Below, piece after piece: positions 25,386 through 32,978 of a DNA stretch of 64,000 bases. The notes under the pieces were generated by a model. That model made no database searches, was not told the origin of the DNA, and was given only the letters and a program-made list of their open reading frames with translations. The translations under genes were made by a program, and so were the position numbers. The stretch is taken from positions 2,079,662 to 2,143,661 of the forward strand of contig NZ_FOAF01000001.1 in the NCBI RefSeq assembly GCF_900109575.1, written 5' to 3'. The DNA is from Olivibacter domesticus. GTDB taxonomy: Bacteria; Bacteroidota; Bacteroidia; Sphingobacteriales; Sphingobacteriaceae. How positions within the stretch are numbered: the first letter of the stretch is position 1; each line of letters opens with the position of its first letter.

Positions 25386-26375
25386 ATGAACATTGTCTTT
25401 GTCGTAAATCAAGTAATGAAAGAAACTCCCGAGTATACTACCACGGGCTTAGCTTTACAGGCCCATAAAATGGGTCATAACGTTCACTATATGGGGATAG
25501 GAGATTTAGCTTATCTCGAGAGTGAGGCCATGGGTGGATTGGCCCGCAGCGTGCCTGACAAACAATTCCGAACGCCGGAGACCTTTATCGAGGCGGTAAA
25601 ATCTGTTGAAAAGATTAAACTTGAAGGCCGCGATATAGATGTATTGATCCTTCGTAATGATCCTTCGGCAGATATAGATAAGCGACCTTGGGCGCAAAAT
25701 GCGGGCATCGTTTTTGGGCAGCTGGCACAAAAACAGGGCATCGTTGTTTTGAATGATCCTACGAGCTTATCACAGGCCTCTAATAAAATGTATTTTCAGT
25801 ATTTTCCTAAACAAGTCCGCCCGAAAACAATCATTACGAGAAGTGTAGCTGATATTGAAGATTTTTATAAAGCCAATGGCAGCAAAATAATTTTGAAGCC
25901 GCTACAAGGTTCGGGGGGACGGAATGTGTTCTTAATTAATAAACAAGAAGTCAAGAATTTAAACCAAATTGTAGATGCCATTTGCCGTGATGGCTTTGTT
26001 GTAGCCCAAGAATACCTATCAGCTGCTAAAAACGGGGATATCCGTTTATTTTTATTAGACGGCGAGCCGATTGTTGTAAACGGACATTATGCAGCAATAC
26101 ACAGACAACAGAAAAAGGGCGAGATAAGAAGTAACATTCATCAGGGTGGAAGCGCAGGCAAAGCAAGGATAACTAAACGTATAAAGCAGATCATTGATTT
26201 GGTGGGGCCTAAGTTAAAAGAGGACGGAATGTTTCTAACTGGGCTTGATATTGTTGGAGATAAATTGATGGAAGTGAATGTATTTAGTCCAGGGGGACTG
26301 GTACATGCTTGTGGATTATACGGTGAAGACTTCTATACACCGGTGATTAAGGCCATCGAGGCGAAAGTTAAATAA
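25386..26375 (+). CDS. ATP-grasp ligase, glutathione-synthetase-like
   Basis: ATP-grasp amide/peptide ligase resembling GshB. Starting at MNIVFVVNQ (ATG 25386; a TTG at 25377 is less likely) it has the N-terminal domain with LILRNDPSADIDKRPWA and IVVLNDPTSLSQASNKMY (GshB-like substrate-binding strands), then the ATP-grasp domain: KIILKPLQGSGGRNVF (phosphate-binding loop), FVVAQEYLSAAKNGDIRLFLLDGEP, and the metal-binding EVNVFSPGG. True glutathione synthesis is doubtful because no gshA is linked and most Bacteroidota lack glutathione, so ligation of an amino acid to another acceptor is favoured. It is the third gene of the cluster, 58 nt after the QEGLA gene. Confidence 0.87.
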   Translation: MNIVFVVNQVMKETPEYTTTGLALQAHKMGHNVHYMGIGDLAYLESEAMGGLARSVPDKQFRTPETFIEAVKSVEKIKLEGRDIDVLILRNDPSADIDKRPWAQNAGIVFGQLAQKQGIVVLNDPTSLSQASNKMYFQYFPKQVRPKTIITRSVADIEDFYKANGSKIILKPLQGSGGRNVFLINKQEVKNLNQIVDAICRDGFVVAQEYLSAAKNGDIRLFLLDGEPIVVNGHYAAIHRQQKKGEIRSNIHQGGSAGKARITKRIKQIIDLVGPKLKEDGMFLTGLDIVGDKLMEVNVFSPGGLVHACGLYGEDFYTPVIKAIEAKVK

Positions 26376-26427
26376 TTTTGACAAAATTCAGCTACCTTCG
26401 AATAACAGAAAGAAGCAATACAATACA

Positions 26428-27471
26428 GTGATTCACATCTATAGGTTACGAATAAAAAAAATTATTGAGGAAACGCAGGACGCGAAATCGTTTATTTTAG
26501 AAAATTTAGATAAAAAAACGCTGCATTATCATGCAGGGCAGTTTTTAACGTTATTATTTGAACAGACAAACGGAACTGAAGTCAGAAGAAGTTATTCTAT
26601 TAGCTCTTCCCCGGTACTTGATAAAGAGCTTGCTATTACTGTAAAAAAAATAGCAAACGGAGAGTTCTCGAGAAGGCTAGCAGACAAAGCGAAAGTGGGC
26701 GATATATTAATGAGTATTGGCGCATCCGGTTTGTTCACTTTACCAACTACTATAAAATCTAACGATCGCTTTTGTTTTATGGCAGCGGGTAGTGGTATAA
26801 CACCTATTTTCTCCCTTATAAAGACATTATTACATAACAACCCGACCACCTCAATTCTACTAATATATAGCAATACCAGCCAAAGCTCAACTATATTTTT
26901 TAATCAACTTACGGAGCTAAGGGAATCATTTCAAAATCGTTTTGCCATTGAGTTTCTTTTTAGTCACTCAACGAAAATTTTCGAAAGTCGACTTACCCAT
27001 TCCGTAATCGATCTATTAATTGATAGATATGCCCTTTACGAACATAATAACACAATTTTTTATTTATGTGGACCATATGCATACATGCGTATGGTTTCTA
27101 TAAAATTACGAGCAGACGGCATTGATGCTGAAAGGATAAAGAAAGAGTTATTTATTATAGATACACCTTCATTTAAATTAGTCGAACCGCCCGACCAAGA
27201 GGCTCATGAAGTAACCATATTTCTAAACAAGCAACGATACTCCATCGAGGTAAAGTATCCTACATCCATCTTACAAAGTGCGAAAAAGCGGCAGATTCCT
27301 ATACCTTACAGCTGCGAAAATGGACAATGTGGTGCTTGTGCGGCGCTCTGTACCAAAGGTAAGGTTTGGATGAGGTATAATGAGGTACTCGGTAATAAGG
27401 CATTAGCTGAGGGCTATATTCTTACATGTACAGGTTACCCAATTGATGGACCTGTTGAATTAACTTTATAA
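26428..27471 (+). CDS. Ferredoxin-NADP reductase-like flavoprotein with C-terminal 2Fe-2S domain (PaaE type)
   Basis: Three-domain electron-transfer protein: FAD-binding barrel (RRSYSISSSP, the RxYS motif), NAD(P)-binding domain (FMAAGSGITPIFSLIKTLL and FYLCGPYAYMRM), and a plant-type ferredoxin domain with Cys-X4-Cys-X2-Cys (SCENGQCGACAALC) plus a distal Cys (ILTCTGYP). Such reductases feed oxygenases or desaturases. It starts with GTG (26428). No paa genes are near, so phenylacetate degradation is unlikely; the 52-nt gap after the ATP-grasp gene allows cotranscription with that cluster. The acyl-ACP desaturase at 15 kb is another possible electron acceptor, unproven. Confidence 0.9.
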   Translation: MIHIYRLRIKKIIEETQDAKSFILENLDKKTLHYHAGQFLTLLFEQTNGTEVRRSYSISSSPVLDKELAITVKKIANGEFSRRLADKAKVGDILMSIGASGLFTLPTTIKSNDRFCFMAAGSGITPIFSLIKTLLHNNPTTSILLIYSNTSQSSTIFFNQLTELRESFQNRFAIEFLFSHSTKIFESRLTHSVIDLLIDRYALYEHNNTIFYLCGPYAYMRMVSIKLRADGIDAERIKKELFIIDTPSFKLVEPPDQEAHEVTIFLNKQRYSIEVKYPTSILQSAKKRQIPIPYSCENGQCGACAALCTKGKVWMRYNEVLGNKALAEGYILTCTGYPIDGPVELTL

Positions 27472-27543
27472 ATAAATGATATAACAAATCACACACGAGT
27501 TCCAAACACCTCATCATAGTTCTTTGCTATGTCAGATTCACTA

Positions 27544-27879
27544 TCAGTGAACGGAAGTTTTGGAAAATAGATTGATAACAATTACCCCTGCGATAATAAG
27601 TAATATACCCAATATCGCTGGTAAATCAGGTACCTGTTTAAATAGCAAAATACCTGTAACACTTATCAGAATGATGCCCACACCTGACCAAAGCGCATAA
27701 GCAATCCCGATTGGCATTGATTTTAACGTCAAACTTAAGAAATAAAAAGCCCCAACATACCCGATAATAGTAATCGCTGTAAATAAAGGTTTTGTAAATT
27801 GTTCAGAAGTTTTCAAAGAAGTAGTAGCAATTGTCTCTAACAGAATAGCGACCATTAAAAACAGGTACGATTTGTTCAT
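27544..27879 (-). CDS. Small multidrug resistance (SMR/EmrE type) transporter
   Basis: Four-helix proton antiporter subunit of the SMR family, acting as an inner-membrane dimer to export quaternary ammonium compounds or related cations. The essential membrane Glu is present in helix 1 (VAILLETIATTSLK, Glu15 or so). Helices follow as TAITIIGYVGAFYFLSLTL, IAYALWSGVGIILISVTGILLF (the SMR GxG packing motif region) and AILGILLIIAGVIVINLF. The length (111 aa) is standard. Its leader contains a terminator hairpin and a mini-ORF ending in an ATGA overlap with this start codon, which suggests regulation by attenuation. Confidence 0.93.
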   Translation of the reverse strand: MNKSYLFLMVAILLETIATTSLKTSEQFTKPLFTAITIIGYVGAFYFLSLTLKSMPIGIAYALWSGVGIILISVTGILLFKQVPDLPAILGILLIIAGVIVINLFSKTSVH

Positions 27880-27965
27880 AACAAGCAGTTCTTGTGTTCA
27901 AATTTAAGTAAACAGCCTAGAAGTATAATGAAAAAAGGCAAGTAAGATTTCTCTATACTTGCCAT
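27876..27965 (-). CDS. Possible 29-aa leader peptide of the SMR gene
   Basis: ORF MASIEKSYLPFFIILLGCLL followed by nine more residues, whose TGA overlaps the SMR ATG (ATGA). Its first ten codons make up the terminator hairpin 27937-27963, so translation would melt it. The peptide has a hydrophobic core. A second overlapping ORF (ATG at 27975, 23 codons, MKNHGKYRE...) starts slightly upstream. It may be chance; the coincidence of hairpin, mini-ORF and stop/start overlap is what makes it worth noting. Confidence 0.35.
   Translation of the reverse strand: MASIEKSYLPFFIILLGCLLKFEHKNCLL
27931..27963 (-). promoter_or_regulatory. Terminator-like hairpin in the SMR leader (candidate attenuator)
   Basis: On the minus strand GGCAAGTA (27963-27956), loop, TACTTGCC (27944-27937), then six U (27936-27931): a textbook intrinsic terminator. 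No minus-strand gene ends upstream of it; the nearest gene on the right is divergent. It therefore lies between the SMR promoter (28005-28012) and the SMR start, as an attenuator would. Confidence 0.6.
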
Positions 27966-28004
27966 GGTTTTTCATGTGTGTTTAATCTATTCGATTTAAC
28001 CCAA

Positions 28005-28012
28005 CAAAGATA
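28005..28012 (-). promoter_or_regulatory. -7 element of the SMR gene promoter
   Basis: TATCTTTG on the minus strand (TANNTTTG). A matching TTG at the -33 position is not clear. The predicted start point near 27998 gives a leader of about 120 nt that contains the hairpin at 27931-27963. Confidence 0.45.
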
Positions 28013-28164
28013 CAATTTATTATGCATACATAAAAATAGTTGTTTTCAGTGATTTTCAAGATCATAGACCTTGTTTGCATTATACTTAGTGTAAATATTA
28101 TGCGGATGAAATAGTATCTTTACGCCCTAGACATCCTACTTTATTCAATACTTTCTACTAAAAA

Positions 28165-30225
28165 ATGATAAACATAAAACGACTTTTCCAGCTTAGTTTA
28201 TGTTTTCTGCTCCATACATTAGCTGTTGATAGCAGGGCGCAGAACATCAGCGATTCTCTGAGTAATGAGTTAAAAAACAAGCAGCTAAAGCCCGGCGAAA
28301 AAGTAATGATTATGGGTAAATTAGCCCATAGACTATATTTCCAGAACGAAGAAAAGCAAGCCGATTCCTTATTGCAACTAGCACTTCTCACTGCTAACAC
28401 ACTAAAAGACGGTCAATACAGTGCTTATATTTATGCCATTAAAGCCTTTCAAAGTCGGATCACCGAAAAGGATAAATCGATCACAAGAGAACTACTTGAT
28501 AGTGCAACTTTCTTTGCTAAGAGAACCTCCAATAATACCATCAAAGGCTACGTTTTTTATTGTAGTGGGTGGATTGATAGCAGAGATGGAAAACCGAATG
28601 AAGCGATCAATTTTTTTCTAAAAGGAATAAAAATATTAGACAAAGAACACACCTTACAAGATTTAAAATATAAAGCTAATATCTATTCTGAACTAGCTGC
28701 GATCTATTCGGAATGGGAAGACACTGAAAATTTTGGAAAATACGTGCGGATGGGGCTTTCTAATGCATTAGAAAGTCACGATATAGACAATAAGGCTTCT
28801 TCTCAACAAATGCTTGCCAGCTATTTTGAACAACGCTATCTTAAAGACAGCACTGATAGAGCACTACTAGATTCAGCGCTGTATTATAACAAAGAAGCTA
28901 TTGCAACCATTCGAAACAATACAGAACGTATAAGACTTCTTTCTCAATTACCATTTACTGCTATGAATGTTGCCAACTTGTACGCACAACATTTCCCGCC
29001 AAGCTATCGCGATAGTATTCATATGTATCTCGATATAGCTTTACAAAAAGGGATAGAAACAAAGCAATACACAGTAGTGGCCAACAGTTATGGAATGATG
29101 AGTGATTTGGCCCTTGCAGAAAACAAATTAGATGAAGCAGAAAATTTACTCAATAAAGCCGCTGGCGTTATCACGCAAGATAACATGCCAGATCAGCATA
29201 CCTTGTCGCAAGTATTTCTAAATTTATCTAAAATTGCTGAACGAAAAAAAAACTATAGATCGGCCCTACAATATTACAAGCAACATAGTGATGTTCACCA
29301 ATCCATTTTTGATGCAGAAAAAATGCGTATTGGTAAAAGTTTGGCGGCTAAGTATGAAGCCGAAAAAAAAGAGCAACAACTGGCCACGATGCAGCATAAA
29401 ATCGGCTTATCGAAGAAGCTAAATACTGTTTATTTTGTGTTGGCCATTACCTTTCTTTTTGCGCTGCTACTACTGTATTACGCCTACCTCCAAAGAAATA
29501 AAACGTTAAAACAACAGGGGCTTGTTCACCAACTGGAAATTGAAAAAATAAACCAAGAACATCGAATATCCTTGCTTTCTGCGATGTTAGAAGGACAAGA
29601 AAGCGAGCGGTCAAGACTAGCACGTGATTTACATGACGGACTAGGAGGGTTAATTTCTGGTATAAAATTAGATTTAGCTGAACGCACAAATTCATTAACA
29701 TTGCAAGAATCAAAATCGATCTTCATACCTGTCTTACAACACATTGATGATGCTATTCAAGAGCTACGTAGAATTGCACACAGTATGATGCCAGAACTAT
29801 TGCTTAAAGCAGGTTTATCAGAGGCCTGTAAGGAGTATTGTAGAAATTTAAAGAAAGCGCATTTTGAGGTTGTTTGTCAGGTATTTAATTTTAAGGGGAT
29901 GGATAAAGAACGGGAGGTGGTACTTTACAGAATCATGCAAGAATTACTAACAAATGTAGTTAAGCACGCACATGCCAAAAAAGTATTAGTACAGCTTCAG
30001 CAAAGCGACGATTTAATAAACCTTACCGTTGAAGATGATGGAAGGGGTTTTGATCTAAACGACGAAAAGAATAAACAGGGTGCAGGATGGAGAAATATAC
30101 AATCGAGAGTTCAATATTTAAAAGGGGTCATCGAAGTATATTCTGACTCCAAAAAAGGAACAACTGTGACTGTAGAATGTAAATCCAGCGAGAAAAAAAG
30201 AGAAAAATTTGCGCTCACTCCCTGA
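28165..30225 (+). CDS. TPR-containing sensor histidine kinase (HisKA_3/NarL-partner type), first copy
   Basis: Sensor kinase of a two-component system. Order: signal peptide (KRLFQLSLCFLLHTLAVDSRAQ), about 360 residues of tetratricopeptide-like helices in the periplasm, one membrane helix (VYFVLAITFLFALLLLYYAYL, about 417-438), a coiled-coil linker, the HisKA_3 dimerisation domain with phospho-acceptor His490 (RLARDLHDGLGG), and a HATPase domain with N-box ELLTNVVKHAH and G1 DDGRGFD. The G2 box reads GAGWRNI, with Trp where Leu is usual. Followed after 71 nt by a paralogous kinase and then a NarL-type regulator. Confidence 0.93.
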   Translation: MINIKRLFQLSLCFLLHTLAVDSRAQNISDSLSNELKNKQLKPGEKVMIMGKLAHRLYFQNEEKQADSLLQLALLTANTLKDGQYSAYIYAIKAFQSRITEKDKSITRELLDSATFFAKRTSNNTIKGYVFYCSGWIDSRDGKPNEAINFFLKGIKILDKEHTLQDLKYKANIYSELAAIYSEWEDTENFGKYVRMGLSNALESHDIDNKASSQQMLASYFEQRYLKDSTDRALLDSALYYNKEAIATIRNNTERIRLLSQLPFTAMNVANLYAQHFPPSYRDSIHMYLDIALQKGIETKQYTVVANSYGMMSDLALAENKLDEAENLLNKAAGVITQDNMPDQHTLSQVFLNLSKIAERKKNYRSALQYYKQHSDVHQSIFDAEKMRIGKSLAAKYEAEKKEQQLATMQHKIGLSKKLNTVYFVLAITFLFALLLLYYAYLQRNKTLKQQGLVHQLEIEKINQEHRISLLSAMLEGQESERSRLARDLHDGLGGLISGIKLDLAERTNSLTLQESKSIFIPVLQHIDDAIQELRRIAHSMMPELLLKAGLSEACKEYCRNLKKAHFEVVCQVFNFKGMDKEREVVLYRIMQELLTNVVKHAHAKKVLVQLQQSDDLINLTVEDDGRGFDLNDEKNKQGAGWRNIQSRVQYLKGVIEVYSDSKKGTTVTVECKSSEKKREKFALTP

Positions 30226-30296
30226 AAATAGGGGTTTTACTAATTGGCAGCGCATTCTTTTTTGAAAACTGGTAACTTGCAACAAATATCGGGTTC

Positions 30297-32285
30297 ATGC
30301 TAAAGATAATTGTTTTATGGTTGTTAACTATCATCCCTGCATTTTCCTCAGGCCTACAAAAACAGTCATCCTCCCTGGTAGACAGTTTACGGAATGAACT
30401 TAAGTTTGCGACATCAGACACCACAAAATCACATTTACTTGTAAGCATAGGCAATCAACTCAGTTCTTCCGATAGCTTAATAGGCTCGAAGACCTTACAA
30501 GAAGCTTTAAAATATGCCATCAAGTCAGGAGACCCATATTATATAGCAAATGTATATACCGCTATTGGTAGATTTAATCAGTTTTATAACATTATAGATA
30601 GGGCAAAAAGTTTTTACAAAAAGGCAGAAATACTGTTGACTAAAGATGCTGCTAATACGCGCAATCAGAAGCTATTATTACTCATAAAACAAAATTATTT
30701 AAGTTTAAGAGCAAAAGAAAACCCAAATGAAGCATTGAAGGAAGCACTATCGCTAATTCCATTAGCAGAGAAGGTGGGCGATCAGGTAACCTTAGGAAAT
30801 ATTTACAATAATATAGGTGTCTGGTTTATGAACATTTCGGCCTACGAAAAAGCAATCGACTATTTCAAAAAAAGTGTTTCAGTAAAACTAATTGAACCGC
30901 GGCAATATGCACGCTTCGCCTATTCGTTTATTAATCTAGCCGCTTGCAATTATCGCCGGGATCGGATAGATTTAATGCCCCCCTACCTTGATGAAGCAAA
31001 AAAAAATATGTTGAAGGCCAATGATCGCCAAGAGGTTTGGGCATGGTATTATAACTACTGTGGTCTTTATGCCTATGAAAAGAAGCAATACAAACGAGCA
31101 GAAAAGGATCTTTTGAATGGCCTGTCCATTGCGAAAAAGGAGAATGACGCACTCGCACAAAGCAATTTGTTAGGCACATTGGTTAAAATTAACCAAGCAA
31201 CAGGTAATTACCCTCTTGCCCTAAGGTACGCAGAAGCGAACTATCATTTGAGGTTAGATGCTAAGAATAACTATTTAGGTATGCTTGAAAGCATTGCTGA
31301 AATTAATGGAAAGCTTGGCCGCTATAGGGAAGCTTATCAAGCCATGCGCACATACACCGTATTATCTGACAGTATCCAAACATCTGAAAAGACTTCTAAC
31401 CTGAATGAAATAGCACAAAAATTTGAAGCTGCTGATAAAGAGCGGCAAATACTTCAATTACAGCATGACAATGAAGTTAAGTCATTTGCGCTTCAAAAAA
31501 ACGGCCTTTATACAGGTCTATTAACAGCGGTGTCTCTTCTATTGTTAACCTTAGTTATCTTGTATTTTCAGTTTAATCGTCATCATAAAAAGCAATTAAG
31601 GCAGCATAAACAACTCCATCAATTAGAGATGGAGAAAATTGGTCAGAAAAACAAAATCTCCCTCCTTTCTGCAATGCTTGATGGACAGGAATCAGAAAGA
31701 ACAAGAATAGCTCGTGATTTACATGATGGACTTGGGGGATTTTTATCGGCCTTGAAAATTGAACTTTCAGGCACCTTTAAAACAGATGTAACAGATCAGC
31801 TCCTTGCCACAGATACGTTAAACAGAATAGATTATGCCGTTGACGAGTTAAGGTTTATATCGCAGAATCTGATGCCTGAAACGCTCATCAAATACGGATT
31901 AGGAGAGGCAATTAAATCGTATTGCGCTCGAATGCGTAACAAGGGTGTACAGCTCTTATGCCAGCTATTTCACTATAGCAAGGATCTAAGCCAAGATAAA
32001 GAACTGATTTTATATAGGATTATGCAAGAATTGGTAACAAATGCCATTAAGCATGCACAGGCGACAACTATCTTTGTACAGCTTTTGAAAAGTGATAACA
32101 AAGTGACCTTAACAATAGAAGATAATGGAAAAGGCTTTGACAAAAGCCTTTTACTAAAAAACCGAGCCGGTAGCGGATTAACAAATATAATGTCAAGAAT
32201 TGAGTATATCGACGGTGAGCTTGACATACATTCTGAGCCTGGCAATGGAACAACTTTCACCATAGAATGCATTATAACATCATGA
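30297..32285 (+). CDS. TPR-containing sensor histidine kinase, second copy
   Basis: Paralogue of the preceding kinase, 662 aa. It has a signal peptide (MLKIIVLWLLTIIPAFSSG), a periplasmic TPR array (for example NNIGVWFMNISAYEKAIDYFKKSV), one membrane helix (GLYTGLLTAVSLLLLTLVILYFQF), the linker LSAMLDGQESERTR, phospho-acceptor His476 (ARDLHDGLGGFLS), N-box ELVTNAIKHAQ, G1 DNGKGFD and G2 SGLTNIMSRI. The catalytic half is much closer to the first copy than the sensor half, as expected after duplication and sensor divergence. Its stop overlaps the response-regulator start (ATGA at 32282-32285). Confidence 0.93.
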   Translation: MLKIIVLWLLTIIPAFSSGLQKQSSSLVDSLRNELKFATSDTTKSHLLVSIGNQLSSSDSLIGSKTLQEALKYAIKSGDPYYIANVYTAIGRFNQFYNIIDRAKSFYKKAEILLTKDAANTRNQKLLLLIKQNYLSLRAKENPNEALKEALSLIPLAEKVGDQVTLGNIYNNIGVWFMNISAYEKAIDYFKKSVSVKLIEPRQYARFAYSFINLAACNYRRDRIDLMPPYLDEAKKNMLKANDRQEVWAWYYNYCGLYAYEKKQYKRAEKDLLNGLSIAKKENDALAQSNLLGTLVKINQATGNYPLALRYAEANYHLRLDAKNNYLGMLESIAEINGKLGRYREAYQAMRTYTVLSDSIQTSEKTSNLNEIAQKFEAADKERQILQLQHDNEVKSFALQKNGLYTGLLTAVSLLLLTLVILYFQFNRHHKKQLRQHKQLHQLEMEKIGQKNKISLLSAMLDGQESERTRIARDLHDGLGGFLSALKIELSGTFKTDVTDQLLATDTLNRIDYAVDELRFISQNLMPETLIKYGLGEAIKSYCARMRNKGVQLLCQLFHYSKDLSQDKELILYRIMQELVTNAIKHAQATTIFVQLLKSDNKVTLTIEDNGKGFDKSLLLKNRAGSGLTNIMSRIEYIDGELDIHSEPGNGTTFTIECIITS

Positions 32286-32905
32286 TAAAAGTTATTATAA
32301 TCGATGATCATCCCATCGTGATAGATGGACTTCAGAATTTATTTTTCAATCATGCCGATATTGAATTAGTCGGTGCCTATAAAACGGGCCAGGAGGCACT
32401 AGATGCCTTAAAGAAGCTGGAAACCGAGGTTATTCTGCTGGATATAAATTTACCTGACATGAATGGCATTAATTTATGTAACGATTTGAAAAAACTCTAT
32501 CCTCAATTAAAGATAATAGCCCTGAGTTTACATAACGAACACGCGGTTATTCGAAGTATGCTGCAAAATGGGGCACTCGGTTATGTCATCAAAAATGCTC
32601 CTGGCAATGAGATTTTGGAAGCCATTCATGAAGTAGCTCGTGGGCACAAGTATCTTTGTTCTGCCACCCGTGCTACCATGACAAATGCCGAGGCAGACCA
32701 GCATATAACGGTTCCACTTATTACGAGAAGAGAAAAGGAAGTGTTACAGCTAATAGGTAAGGGATTAACCACGCAACAAGTTGCCGATAAACTATTTATT
32801 AGTCCTCATACAGTAGAAAGCCACAGAAAGAAGTTGATGGAAAAGTTTGAAGTGGGCAATATCATCTCGGTCATTAAACTCGCTACCGACTATAGACTGC
32901 TGTAG
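32282..32905 (+). CDS. Response regulator, NarL/FixJ (LuxR-HTH) family
   Basis: DNA-binding response regulator. From the ATG at 32282 the receiver domain has the acidic pocket IIIDDHP (Asp8, Asp9), phospho-acceptor Asp54 (VILLDINLPDMNG), and Lys in GYVIKNAPG; the C-terminal LuxR-type HTH reads LTTQQVADKLFISPHTVESHRKKLMEKF. The start is chosen because it forms the 4-nt ATGA overlap with the kinase stop; the earlier in-frame ATG at 32267 is inside the kinase gene and adds five residues. It is presumably phosphorylated by one or both of the kinases. The regulon is not deducible. Ends at a strong terminator. Confidence 0.95.
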   Translation: MIKVIIIDDHPIVIDGLQNLFFNHADIELVGAYKTGQEALDALKKLETEVILLDINLPDMNGINLCNDLKKLYPQLKIIALSLHNEHAVIRSMLQNGALGYVIKNAPGNEILEAIHEVARGHKYLCSATRATMTNAEADQHITVPLITRREKEVLQLIGKGLTTQQVADKLFISPHTVESHRKKLMEKFEVGNIISVIKLATDYRLL

Positions 32906-32917
32906 TTGGAAGAGCCC

Positions 32918-32974
32918 TTTTACAATTAACAAGACTCAACAGCACCTAACAGACGAGTCTTGTTAATTGTAAAA
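32918..32974. terminator. Bidirectional terminator between the regulator and PBP1C genes
   Basis: Perfect 20-bp inverted repeat: arms 32918-32937 (TTTTACAATTAACAAGACTC) and 32955-32974, with a 17-nt loop. The outer ends are T4/A4 so either strand gets a short U run. It sits between convergent stops (32905 and 32979). Confidence 0.88.
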
Positions 32975-32978
32975 TAAC

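Noticed and set aside
26428-27471. Phenylacetate pathway role for the PaaE-type reductase
   Set aside because: No paaABCD or other ring-degradation genes are anywhere in the window.
27537-27551. TTCACT-ATC-AGTGAA palindrome at the SMR stop codon
   Set aside because: Six-base arms with a 3-nt loop and no U run; too weak to call a terminator.
31973-32311. 112-codon minus-strand ORF
   Set aside because: Antisense across the second kinase's ATPase domain and the regulator start; no independent support.
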